Origin: Selaginella moellendorffii
Lineage: Eukaryota > Streptophyta > Lycopodiopsida > Selaginellales > Selaginellaceae
NCBI RefSeq assembly: GCF_000143415.4
Contig: NW_003314342.1
Span: forward strand, 442,690-506,689
Reading direction: 5' to 3'
DNA length: 64,000 nt
Shown: positions 1-10,749 of the stretch, piece by piece
How positions within the stretch are numbered: the stretch's first letter is position 1
How the letters are laid out: each line of letters opens with the position of its first letter
Notes under the pieces: model-generated
Told to the model about the DNA's origin: nothing
The model's database searches: none
Seen by the model: only the letters and a program-made list of their open reading frames with translations
Translations under genes and position numbers: made by a program

Positions 1-1431
1 CTACTCGTACACCTACCTCGCAACAACTTTGCACCTGTGACCTTTGATTTTTTATTTAGAAAATACTAAGAAAATAAAAAGTTACAATATTTTTCTTTGG
101 GAGACGCACTCACCGTTTTTTTTTCTATTTCCGTGTATCTTATTTGGATTTTGTTACAAGCACCAAGCTTGGGGCCAGTAAGTTATACAAAAAAATTCTC
201 CCCACCAAACCAGCAATATATAAGCAATTGAGTAAACAATTACAACTGTTTTGAGGAAAAAAAGGGAAGTTTTTTTAATCTCTGGCATTTTGTGTTGCTT
301 CTCCTTTGGGATGTGTTTGTTGACAGGCATGGCTTTTTCCTGCTCCCAACAAAAAAAAACCACACAGAACTGCACACACAGATCCAAGGGAAACCTACAG
401 GAAGCAAAGGTGTGTTTTTTTTCATCATCTTTTCGGCTTTGGGTACCTTTTTTTTTTTCCTGGCTAAGTTGTTGTTTGTCCATTGCATCTTTGCTTTGAA
501 TCCAATCCTTCCTGCTCTCCCTTTTTTTCTTCTTCCAGCTCTTTTTTTTTTCTTTTAGGTCCTACCTAGCTGCTAGGCTAAGCTAAAGTAGTGGCATGGC
601 ATTCTGTGTGATTTTTTTTTTTTTTCCTGCCAAAGTTTTTTTTTTTTTTTTTTCATTTCTTATGCTTAAAAATAAGGCAACCCAAAAGCTTGTGAGCACC
701 AAGCTCTTCTTGGCTATGGCAGTAGCAGCAGCAGCAACAACAAGAAGAAAAGATGGCGTAACAATTTTTTCGTGATCAAGGGCTCCGATCTCTGGATTTC
801 CCTGTGCATTTTTTTCTGCTTGGCTACATAGTGTGTTTTACCTTCTTCTTCCTCTCCTCTTTTTTTTTCTTTGGAGTTGGAGTTCCTCAAGAAATTTCAT
901 GTGGGTTTGCGCTGTGCATCGCCATCGCGCCCTCTCGGCGGCTCGCAAGAACCAGGGGCCCTGATTGACATCGCCAGTGATCGATCCATCCATTATCTCG
1001 TTCGCCCAGGTGCGTGAATCGCGGCCTTAAAACCTCGGGCGCCCGTGTGATTGTCTTTCTTTTTCTCGTTGTCTGGAGAGATTAGGGCGACTCCTGTTGC
1101 TGGAGATCGATCTCCTCCATCCTTTCCTGCTTGGTTTGATCGGCTTCTCCCGCCCGCTAGATCGACGCGCAGAGAATGCAGATCCTTGAATTCTCTCTCC
1201 ATTCTTTTTGAAAAATACCTATGTGCGTTTTGCTCCTTTGAGAGTTTAGCGTGTTCTTTCTTCCATCAAAGTTTGAAGTGTGTGTTCTTCCTCTCCTCCA
1301 AGTGTGTGTGTTCTTCCATCCAAAGTTCTCGCTTTCTTCCTTGCTTCCTCGCTCGCTCGCTCTCTCTCTCTCTCTCTTAATCTTTCCTCTCTTTTATTAA
1401 TGCGAGAACTTTGCTCACAGATCCAGCGCGC
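1..1431. other. Upstream non-coding DNA and leader of the ZF-HD-finger gene
   Basis: No convincing coding exon is seen. The stretch has many long T runs (for example near 540-660) and, at about 1360-1377, a CT/GA dinucleotide run of the kind common in plant 5' leaders just upstream of start codons. The short reading frames here are low-complexity. Part of it is probably promoter and transcribed leader of the gene starting at 1432; a leader intron is possible but could not be fixed. Confidence 0.5.
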
Positions 1432-2638
1432 ATGATGGATGATACGCAAAATGTGGTATGTTCTCCAAGTTTCTTGGATCGTTTGCTTGTTTCCTTGCTT
1501 TGTTCTAGCGAAACAAACTTCATCTCTTCTTCTTCTTTGCCAATTGAATCACAACTCTTAAGAGAAAATTTCGCTTTTGCCACAGCACGAAGATAGCAAG
1601 GAGTCGCCAAAGCTGCTCGAGACCTCCAACCTCGTTCGCCTGGATCAGCAGCAGCAGCAGCAGCAGCAGCAAAACCTCCACCAGCAGCTCGCGAAATCCA
1701 TCCAGTTCCACTCCAAAGTCATGGACGTGCTCGTCGCCTACGGCGCGTGCAAGCGCAACCAAAACCACACCTCCGCCACCCCGGTGCTCGACGGCTGCAT
1801 GGAATTCTCCTCGAGCTTCAAGGGCGAGCGCAAATGCGAGGCCTGCGGCTGCCACCGGAGCTTTCACGAGCGGATCATCCTCATGCGCGATCAGAACGGC
1901 ACGATCAGCTGCGCCTCCCAGATGGTTCCTCCGGAGATCGGAGCTCCCTTCCAGCGGAAAGAAGCGGATCATCCTTACTTAACCAGCGCCGCGGCCGCGG
2001 CCGCCGCTGGCATGATCAACGTAAACTCTAACTCCTCCGCTGCCGCCAGCAAGAGGAGGAAGCTGGACGAGTTTTGCAGCGACGATGGCGGTGGCTACTC
2101 GGATCTCATCCGCTCCACCTCGCCGCCATCCTCCGGGGCGATCATTCTCAACCCGAGCCAGCAGCCACTGCCGCTCCAGAGCCTGGAAGTGATCGATGGC
2201 GAGGTCAAGAGCAGCAGTGGCTGGCTGTGTGAGGCCGACAAGGAGAAGCTGCTGGGATCGTCCTACAAGAAGATCCACCACCACGGCGACTTGGGCTTCG
2301 CCGCGGCCGCCAACCCGGCCGCCCCGCCCGAGAAGCTGGCCTCGTTCTTCGAGAGGCTCCAGAAGGAGCACCCGGAGTCGCCGCTCAAGCTCGAGTTCGT
2401 TGATGGAAGCTGGCGGGTCTTGTGTGGAGTTTGCGCGAGGTATTTGCGAGCGGACAAGAAGGGGGAGACGCTACACAACATCCAGAAGCAGCACTTCGTC
2501 ACGCCCAAGCACATAAGCAACCTCAAGGCCAAGCTGGAAGCTCCCGACGAGATGGAGTTTTGGCTCAAAAGGATGGCCAAGTTGAGGGAGAAGCGAGCGC
2601 AGCAGCGAGCACAGCCTCGTTTCATCACTGCTGGGTGA
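1432..2638 (+). CDS. ZF-HD-type zinc-finger protein without homeodomain, with C-terminal U1-like C2H2 finger
   Basis: Two exons, 1432-1455 and 1586-2638, around a 130-bp GT-AG intron; spliced product about 358 aa. The reading frame in exon 2 has no ATG near its 5' end, so the start is taken from the short upstream exon (Met-Met-Asp-Asp), which joins in frame at His-Glu-Asp. Residues about 59-105 match the ZF-HD dimerisation finger (YGACKRNQNH, LDGCMEF, CEACGCHRSFHER). A Gln run lies at about 29-37 and an Ala run follows the finger. The usual C-terminal homeodomain is absent. Instead, residues about 260-358 hold a conserved-looking block with C288-x2-C291 and H311-x5-H317, spaced like a U1/matrin-type C2H2 finger, then a Lys/Arg/Glu-rich helix. 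ZF-HD and MIF proteins act as nuclear transcription regulators through finger-mediated dimerisation; this architecture suggests a regulator of unknown target. Confidence 0.8.
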
Positions 2639-3042
2639 TCGATCAGGGATGGATGATCTTCCAGAGATTTTTTCTTCTTTTCCTTTTTGAATGATCGCGG
2701 TTAAAGGTTGCAAGCTTTGCTAGCTTCCTAGCTCTTCTTTTTATCACCGCCCATCGCCCAGGTAGTGTTCTTGCTCTTTTCCTCTTCTTGTGCTTACGTT
2801 GCTGGTAATAGTTATAATAATCTTTGGACTAGATCACTTGTTTTGGCTCTCCAGATCCGATCCAATCCATCCAATACCAACATTCTCATACTTGTTTATT
2901 AACCCAAGATTAAGTTAAAAAGGATTTCTTTCGCCCTCGTATCATCACATAAAGAACGAAACGGTCAATGTATAGATAGAATTTACATTTCACAGTTAGA
3001 CTCAATGATTTGCTTGTTCTCTTCTCCTTGTTGTGTTCTTCG
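2639..3042. other. Convergent 3' intergenic region
   Basis: About 400 bp between two converging stop codons (ZF-HD-finger gene on plus, ATG18 gene on minus). It is AT- and T-rich and presumably holds both 3' UTRs and polyadenylation signals. No other gene is seen. Confidence 0.6.
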
Positions 3043-4229
3043 CTATACCTCAGGGAAAATGCAGTATTTCTCCTGTTTCATTGTGCCGCCGAAGGCAGGA
3101 TCAAACTTTAGCTTGTAGAAAGTGGAATTCCGGCAGGCGACGAGAATGGTATAGGGTTCTTTGCTGCTGAAAGTTACCACGGCGTGGGACTTTGTCTTGA
3201 GCTGAAACTGGGCAAACGACCACTGGGAGCTAAAGTAGCTCGGGAGAACACCTGCACGGACGTGATCAATACTTGTACGACAGTGAAGTTTCCAAGATGA
3301 TCTTACCTCTCATGAAGGAGAGTGACGAGGTTGGATTCGTGGCTGTGACTTCGTGATTTGAGGCGGTCGAAGAGTTTGAAGTCGTGGAAGAATCCGGGAC
3401 GTTTACCTTGAATACGTGAATTGTGCATTTGTCACTGGTGAGCGCTAGCCAGTGATTGTCCGGAGAAAATGCCATGCTCCAAATCTCGGCTTTGTCTTTG
3501 CCTCTTCGAAGCTGGAGAAACCACAAAAAGAAAACTTATAAGTTGCCCGCCAACTCTTTCATGGGACATGTTTCTTACCTCTTGAAGCTTCTCCCCCCAG
3601 CCAGTGGAGATCGAGTAGATCTTCACGACCGTCCCCTTCACGCTCGCAGTGGCGAGGAATCGACCATTCTGGCTGAGTGCCAAGCACGAAAGTGTGTTTG
3701 CATGAGCGTTGATCGAGAAGGGATGCCTGTGAGCAGCGTGAATACGAACCTCGCCCTCCGAGAGCCCCGGAATCGCGAGAACGTATCCGGGGCTTAGGGC
3801 ACACACTCCTCGAAGGTTGCAAGTGGTGACGCTGCTGTATATCCTTGAGGTCTCGTTTGCCTTGACGTAAACATGTAGCTCCACCTTGTTTTGCATCACA
3901 ATCGCCACAGCATCGCCCGAGACCTTGATCGCCAGGACTTGAGACGCGCAATTGTACGATTTTGAGGAGATTCTGCCCTGGACCTCGTCCCAGATCACCA
4001 CCCTTTTGTTGTCATCCAGTGGGAACTTGCCGCCACCCAAAAGGAAGAGCCTCAGATTGTCCTCCATCTCAGCGATGGCGAGACCCTTTGCAAGCTTTGG
4101 GTTCCTCCCAAAAGCGAGTTTGAGAGGATCACAGTCGTAAACCTCGACACCATCGTTGCAAGCGCAAACAAAGCGAGTGCTATCGTGATTGAATGCAACG
4201 TGTTTGTAGTAATCGTCCTTCTCCCCCAT
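3043..4229 (-). CDS. ATG18: ATG18/WIPI-family PROPPIN (autophagy WD-repeat protein)
   Basis: Three exons on the minus strand, 4229-3579, 3511-3307 and 3251-3043, sum to 1065 nt and give a 354-aa protein; junctions are in frame. The family forms a seven-bladed beta-propeller that binds PI3P and PI(3,5)P2 on the phagophore and recruits ATG2. The signature L/F-R-R-G loop is present as LRRG at residues 218-221, exactly across the first intron. Other family blocks are FNHDSTRFVCA near the N terminus, ATASVKGTVVKIYS in blade 5, WSMAFSPDNHWLAL after the LRRG, and FMRGVLPSYFSSQWSFAQF near the C terminus. The ATG at 4229 is preferred; the open frame extends 15 nt further only to a TTG codon. Length fits the short ATG18a-like class. 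It is divergent from the PPR gene at 4387. Confidence 0.93.
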
Positions 4230-4386
4230 AATCTCCTTTTTCAAAAGATGTTTCTAGGGTTCCTCCCTTAAATACAATAATTTAGGCTTAGGGTTTAATA
4301 TGCCATGTGGATATATGTCACTGCTGGCAGTCACGTGTATAGCAGCGAGGCTTGACACGTGGCGGATGGAGGTTTAGGGTTCTTGG
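4230..4386. promoter_or_regulatory. Bidirectional promoter with telo-box and G-box motifs
   Basis: Only 157 bp separate the start codons of the ATG18 gene (minus) and the PPR gene (plus). The segment contains TTAGGGTTT-like telo-boxes near 4289-4297 and 4373-4380, a related TAGGGTTCC near 4255, and ACGTG cores near 4332 and 4357 (G-box/ABRE-like). Telo-boxes are typical of plant housekeeping promoters. That the segment drives both genes is inferred from the spacing. Confidence 0.6.
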
Positions 4387-7300
4387 ATGCGAAGAAGGGC
4401 ATTCTTTGCGAGGTTTTTCGCGACAGAGAATCGGGGCTTTGCGCCGGAGCGATGCCTCAAAGAGGAGATGCTGGGTGTTTACACGCGAGCCAGCGGGCGG
4501 TTGGGGGATCTGGAGGGAATGATGGGCGGCGCTGGGGCGGCGGAGACGGTGGTGCCGTGGACGGCGATGGTGGCCGGTCTTGTTCGCCAAGAGCTCTTCC
4601 GCGATGCCATTCTCGTGTTCCGGCAAATGCAGCTCCAGGGTGTAGCGCCCAACCGCGTGACGATCATGACGGCGCTCACTGCCTGCCTCGATCTCGCGTC
4701 CCCGCCGCTGCTCCGCCTCCTCCACTCCATCGCCGCCGACGCCCAGCTCGCCACCGACATCGCTATCGCCACCTCGCTGCTCAACATCCACGGCAAGATC
4801 GGCAGCCTCGCCGCGGCCAAGGCGATCTTCCACTCCATGGAGATCAAGTCCGTGATCGCCTGGACAGCGATGATGGCCGCGTGCGTCCACCACCGCGAGA
4901 ATCGAGAGGCGCTCGTGTTCTTCCGGAGAATGCTGCTGGAACACTCGATCGCCAACACGATCACCTTCGTCACCGTGCTCGGTGCTTGCGGCAATTGCCG
5001 CGAGGGGGCATCTGTCCACGAATGGATGATCGAGTCTGGGGTCTCTGCCAGCAGCGTTTTCGCGAGCACCGCAATCGTCACGATGTATGGACGATGCGGT
5101 AGCGTGGGTCACGCCAAGGAGGTGTTTGATTCGATCGTGGAGAAGAATTTCATCTCGTGGAACGCTATGGTGGCAGCATTTGCCCAGAACCGGCATTGCG
5201 CTCACGCTTTGGCGATGGTGCGCTCCATGGATCTCGAGGGACTCCACCCCGATCGAGTCACCTGGCTGAGCGTGCTGGGCAGCGTCGCGGAGATCGATAT
5301 CCGTGATGGGCGATGGATCCACTCGCGGATCCTGGGCAGCGGGATCGAGCTGGATTTCGCGCTGGGGACGGCACTGCTCAACATGTACGCCAGGAACCAC
5401 AGCCTCGAGGAGGCGCTGTGGATCTTTCGCCACGAGATGAGCTCGCGGAGCTCGATCTCCTGGAACACAATGCTGGCAGCATCCGCGCACATCGGCGACG
5501 AGGGAGTTTTTCTCGATCTCCTCCGCGAGACGAGGCACGAGGGAGTGATTCCGAGCGAGGGGGCGATCGTCGCGTGTCTCGGTGCTTGCGCCAGCACGAT
5601 CGGGGAGGGAGAGATCGTTCTCTCTCACGCGAAGGAGCTGGGGATTTGTATGAAGAGAGCTCTTCCAGCTACTGCAGCAGTGACGTTCTTCCGGAGATCT
5701 GGGAGGCTGGCGGCGGCGAGAGAGATCTTTGATGGTGTGGAGGAGGAGGAGAGGGATTTGCCGCTGTGGGGGACGATGATCGCTGGCTACGCCGATGATT
5801 TCCAGCTCCGCCCCGCGATGGCACTGCTGCGAAGGATGCAGCACTGCGGTGTTCTTCCCAGCAAGGTGGTGATCGTCGCCATGATCAACCTCTGCGCGGC
5901 AGTGTCGGATCTTCGCCAAGGCGAGATTTTCCGCGCTTTGTTCGTGGAGTCCTGTGGGATCGATCGAGAAAACTCGGCGGTGGTGGCCAACGCGCTTGTA
6001 GATATGTATGGGAAGTGTGGAGAGTTGTCGCTCGCGAGAAAGCTCTTTCGAGAGATCCCGGAGAAGGACTCGGTGTCTTGGAACTCAATCGTATCAGCGC
6101 TTTGCGATCACGGTCGGGGACGAGAGGCTTTGGAGCTCGTCCGGGAGATGATGCTCGAAGGCATGGCATCTAGCAGCGTTGGATTCCTCGCGGTGCTGAG
6201 CTCCGGATCTCTGGAGCTTCCGGAAGTGAAGACTTTCGAGACGATCTTGGTGGAGCTCGGCATGGATGAAAACGCTGCTACCTCGCTCGTCACCGGCTAT
6301 GGGAAGTGTGGAAACTTGGCAGACGCGAGGAGGGTGTTTGAGGAGACGATGATCGATCACAGGGTGGTGGCGTGGAACTGTTTGATATCGATCCACGCTG
6401 AGAACCGCGAGCTCCAGCGAGCTTACAGGACGTATCTCGAGATGCTTCTCAGCGGAGTGGCTCCCGAGAGGATCACCTTCATTGTGATCTTGAGCGTTCT
6501 CGTGGAGAGCTCCGGACAGGATTTGCGATCGCTGGAGCTCGTCCGCGCTTGCATTGCCGAGGCCGGCCTGGAGACCGAGCTCGTTGTTGGAAACGCTCTC
6601 ATCAGCGCGTTTGGAAAGTGCTCCAGCCCCGGCAACGCTCGAGAGATCTTCGACGCTATGATCGAGCGCAACAAAGTCTCGTGGACTGCGATCATCGCTG
6701 CGTACGCTCACAGCCACTATGGCGCCATCGCCAAGCTGTTCTTCCGGCGAATGCTGCTCCAAGGCGAAGAGCCCGACCGAGTAACCTTCGCCACCATTCT
6801 CTCCACTTGCACCACCGCCGCCGCTCTCGTCGAAGGCAAGCGCTTCCACGCTTTGCTCGCCGAGCGCCCGGCGATGGAGATGGATCCCGTGGTGGTCTCG
6901 GCGCTCATCCACATGTATAGCAAGTGTGGAAGCCTCGAGTCCGCGAGCAAAGTTTTCGATCGTGGACGGAGCTTCTTGCTGCAGGAGAACTTGCTGGTGT
7001 GGACGTCCGTCATCTCGGCCTATGCTCACCACGGCGATGGCGAGAGAGCTCTCAAGCTCTTTGCGCGGATGCAGCAGGCTGGATTGCGAGCCGACGGCGT
7101 GACGATACTGAGCGTTCTCTCGGCCTGTGCCAAGGCCGGGATGCTCGAGACCGGGATCCAGTTCTTCGCGTCCATAGCTCGGGATCACTGCCTGGAGGTG
7201 ACTCTGGAGCACTACAGCTGCTTGGTTGATCTTCTGGGACGAGCGGGAGAGCTCAGTGCTGCCCAGGAGCTCGTCCGGAGAATCCCCAACGCCAGAGCTT

Positions 7301-7443
7301 ACGTGAGCTTCTTGAGCTCGTGTAGTGTTCAAGGAGATGTTGAGCTGGGAAGAGCGGCGGCGGAGAAAGTGAGTGTTTTAGATCCAAGCATCCCCGCTGG
7401 CTACGTTGTTCTGTCCAATTTGGTATCAGGGAAACTGCCATGA
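4387..7443 (+). CDS. PLS-class pentatricopeptide repeat protein, intronless, 1018 aa
   Basis: A single uninterrupted frame of 1018 aa made almost entirely of PPR motifs in P-L-S order. About nine W-(N/T)-x-(M/I)-type blocks (WTAMVAGL, WTAMMAAC, WNAMVAAF, WNTMLAAS, WGTMIAGY, WNSIVSAL, WNCLISIH, WTAIIAAY, WTSVISAY) alternate with LxxMYGKCG-like blocks about every 100 residues. The family binds organellar RNA one base per motif and is usually plastid- or mitochondrion-targeted; the Arg/Phe-rich first 25 residues would suit a transit peptide. It ends in a partial E-type region (AGYVVLSNL) and then stops, with no E2 or DYW deaminase. If it acts in RNA editing it would need a deaminase in trans. 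Long open frames on the opposite strand here are codon-bias shadows. Confidence 0.92.
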   Translation: MRRRAFFARFFATENRGFAPERCLKEEMLGVYTRASGRLGDLEGMMGGAGAAETVVPWTAMVAGLVRQELFRDAILVFRQMQLQGVAPNRVTIMTALTACLDLASPPLLRLLHSIAADAQLATDIAIATSLLNIHGKIGSLAAAKAIFHSMEIKSVIAWTAMMAACVHHRENREALVFFRRMLLEHSIANTITFVTVLGACGNCREGASVHEWMIESGVSASSVFASTAIVTMYGRCGSVGHAKEVFDSIVEKNFISWNAMVAAFAQNRHCAHALAMVRSMDLEGLHPDRVTWLSVLGSVAEIDIRDGRWIHSRILGSGIELDFALGTALLNMYARNHSLEEALWIFRHEMSSRSSISWNTMLAASAHIGDEGVFLDLLRETRHEGVIPSEGAIVACLGACASTIGEGEIVLSHAKELGICMKRALPATAAVTFFRRSGRLAAAREIFDGVEEEERDLPLWGTMIAGYADDFQLRPAMALLRRMQHCGVLPSKVVIVAMINLCAAVSDLRQGEIFRALFVESCGIDRENSAVVANALVDMYGKCGELSLARKLFREIPEKDSVSWNSIVSALCDHGRGREALELVREMMLEGMASSSVGFLAVLSSGSLELPEVKTFETILVELGMDENAATSLVTGYGKCGNLADARRVFEETMIDHRVVAWNCLISIHAENRELQRAYRTYLEMLLSGVAPERITFIVILSVLVESSGQDLRSLELVRACIAEAGLETELVVGNALISAFGKCSSPGNAREIFDAMIERNKVSWTAIIAAYAHSHYGAIAKLFFRRMLLQGEEPDRVTFATILSTCTTAAALVEGKRFHALLAERPAMEMDPVVVSALIHMYSKCGSLESASKVFDRGRSFLLQENLLVWTSVISAYAHHGDGERALKLFARMQQAGLRADGVTILSVLSACAKAGMLETGIQFFASIARDHCLEVTLEHYSCLVDLLGRAGELSAAQELVRRIPNARAYVSFLSSCSVQGDVELGRAAAEKVSVLDPSIPAGYVVLSNLVSGKLP

Positions 7444-9633
7444 ACTCAAAAGATCGTCTTCGCCATAGAGCAATCACCGATGTCGATCGATTCTACTTGC
7501 CTCTGGAGCTTTCTCCGGCTCCGGTCTTGTACCGGTCTTGATTCCTAGAAATCCTTAGAGCATCCACACTTCCATTCTCTTTACTGTTCAATCTTTCTCT
7601 TTCACCAACACTGGTCCGATACCCGCGTTTCTCCTTCAATTCCGACATTTCAAGGATTAGGTGGAAGATTGTTATTACTATAAAATGTAAATGTTAGCTT
7701 TATAGTATCTTTTATTTTTTATTTTGAAATATTTACTTTAGGTTTACATTATATATAACTATTGCAAGTATGCCTAAACTTTGAAGGGGGACTCCATTCA
7801 TTTTTTTTTTGAAAGGCTGAGATTAAATATTCATTTCATGTTGCAAGGTTTAAATAAAAAATAAAACTTTTTAAGAAAAATAGAAAATATTTTAATTATC
7901 AAAATAATATATATGTCAGTTTATTACATTTTATAGTGGATTAATTTATGATGAAAATATAAATAATTTTTTAAAAGTACATGACATTGTATTATTTGAT
8001 AGAAAATATATTAAATTTTTTATATCTAAAATCTGCTAATTATAATGTAGAACCACACATTTATACTACTATTAAACACATAAAGGTTTACCATTAAATT
8101 CAATCACTTATTACCCTTCAATTTAATGAAAGTTTTGAAAGTAGCCACTTATTTTTGAATGTTTTCTTTATACATTGAATATTTTAATGAAAGGTCACTC
8201 AAACTTTTAGTATTTCTTTAATAATATCTGAGAGCGAGCGGAATTTAGTTAAGAGAGTTTTAAACTACTTAAAGAAATTTTAAATTACTTAAAGAGCAGT
8301 TAAAACTTTTCTGAGTATAGATCAAGTCGTTTTTGAAGGTATTGGGAGAATGAAAATAGTGTCCCTTTTCAAAATGGAGAGATAGTGATATACCCATTAA
8401 AGAGGATTGATGGGGAGAGATTTGAAAAGTTACTTGAAGAATAGAAATTTGAAGATCTGTATGTTTTGAGATTTTTTATCTACAATAGTAAATCTTTTAT
8501 CTATCGAATGTTGTTGGAACAAAGTCCTTATAAATAAAATATTTTTATACTATTATTTCACAATCAGTTAGGTTTTAAAAATCTTTTAAATTTATTTAAG
8601 AAAAAATAAAATTAGATGATGGTCTTATCCTTTTAAATATTTATTACACTATTTAAAACATTTTTAGAAAATTAAAATATTGGTAAATTTTTTTTTTTCT
8701 AATTAAAGCAACTTGGAATTATTACACTATAATTGATATATAAATCTTATATATATGACTAATTAATTTAAATAACATTAAATATAAAGTTTCATTATAA
8801 AAAATAGGTTTTAGTGAGTCCTTCCTCGGCAGCAGGGTTTAATAAATAAAAGCAAAAGTGAGTGATGTGCCTTGTCTAAAATATTTATTTTGAAAATTGT
8901 TGTTTATAAAATTAAAATTACTTTTATATTTACAAAATAAAACATTATGTAAATTAAAAAATACATAGAATATCATAACAAAATATTAATTTTTTTCTTG
9001 CATTTTACTCATACTAAGTTTAATAATCATTTGATAACATAAGAAACATATGATAAAAAGGATATCAGCAAAATTGCTAATAATATAAATATAATTATAA
9101 TTAATTATTTGTATATATTAGTAAAACTTATATTACAATTAAAAGAAATCTTCAGTAATATAAACATGCCTATATAGGCTATTTTATAATCCTAACTATA
9201 ATAGCAATAAAACATTTCGATTATATTATTACAAAATAGCTAATCATTATTAGTTATGCATTTTATTAATTTAATACATTTCAATAAAAATTAGAAAAAT
9301 TTATTTTTAAAAATTATATATTCCATTGATAAATTAATTTTGATAATATTAATATTTTAAATTATTTTTGAAGTTGTAAGGACTCCATAAGCCACACTAT
9401 ATGAACTTATTTTGTTTTTAATCTTCTTTATTTATTAAAGGCAATAATATCAGAAAATATCTATATATGAACTATAATTTTCTCAAGAATATTTATATTT
9501 TTTATTTTGTATCCAGAATTTTTTTGATAATATTTTGGGTTTTTAAAGAATATAATTACCCCATTATCAAAATACATTATTAAAATGTTCATTATACTCA
9601 ATTTCAAAATGAACTTTAGGTTATAAGTATGAG
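7444..9633. other. AT-rich intergenic DNA
   Basis: About 2.2 kb of strongly AT-rich sequence with homopolymer runs and no coding frame, RNA gene or clear repeat boundary recognised. The first 150 bp are probably the 3' UTR of the PPR gene. Confidence 0.6.
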
Positions 9634-9788
9634 TGCATGGAATATGCAAATGGAATATAGAAAATACTTATTAATTAGCCCAAAAAGTTTAGCTTATAAA
9701 TAAGAGCAATTGGCCTGGATTTAAACCAATATGACAATTATTAAAATCCCATTATATTAATATTAATATACAACATCATAGCTATACA
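9634..9788 (-). repeat. 3' LTR of the decayed gypsy element
   Basis: Begins TGCATGGAATATG and ends AGCTATACA on the plus strand. It aligns with 14100-14261 through the shared cores TTAATTAGCCCAAAAA and ACTAATATTAATATA-like segments. Confidence 0.75.
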
Positions 9789-10749
9789 CTTGACGTCATA
9801 TCATCCTCTCCTCTCGGAAGGATAAAAAGTAGTTAGAGTTCTCTAGTTAATAAACCAGGATTTGGAAGAACATTAGAAGGAGGTTATAGTAGATTGTAGA
9901 TGGTATCAGTTGTTCCTGAACCCTTTATATGAAGCATTTCAGTTATTGCACATATATAATTTCTAGAGGATTGGTCTTTTGAATATCATGCCGAACCTTA
10001 TAAACTTGCGTCTCACTTGCCACGACAATACAGTCTCTTCTATTGAGAAAAGAGCCCCTTAAACAAATCATATACCATAAGATTGAGAAAATGGATTAAC
10101 ACTAAATTATCCACTATATATTGTGTTGGTGGATGATGATAGCTATTGTAACACCTTTGTTATCCCACTTAAATATGGCCTAAGTATTTAGTAGATTCCA
10201 TTTGAACAAATGGAAGAATGTTCATTAAATATTGTTCTTAAGATTTAACATCAGTAGCTCATGGCAATTGCAAAGGTAAATTCAAATCTGTTAGCAATAT
10301 TGGATCATGATTATATAGGAGTTTATATGGTGAAACAATAATAGAATTATGTACCTTATGACATATGTATACCAAAGAGATTGTAAATAACCATCCCAAT
10401 CTAAATGCTAAAAGTTTATATACTTTACAATCATTTTTTTGAAGATCTGAATAAATTGTTCCACTAAATCATTTATTTGTGAATAATAAGCACTTATGAA
10501 AGTGTAGTATATCCCTAGCTAAGATGTTAAAACATAAAATACCTTAGCCATAAATGCAAAACTATCCTTCGAGAGAATCTACTCTGACCAGGAATGCTAG
10601 AACACCACTTGATTGAGAAGCAAACATCCAACAATAATTGCAAATGCATTAGCAAGGATATCAACTTTCACTTAGTGAGTTAAGAAGCAATAATAATATA
10701 CTTATTACCAATAGTTGATTGTGGAAAATGTCTTATTGGATCAAATGCC

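Noticed and set aside
4318-5919. 533-aa open frame on minus opposite the PPR gene
   Set aside because: GC-rich codon-bias shadow; composition is repetitive His/Arg/Asp and mirrors the PPR periodicity, with no known domain.
6094-7332. 412-aa open frame on minus opposite the PPR gene
   Set aside because: Same reason; it is antisense to conserved PPR motifs.
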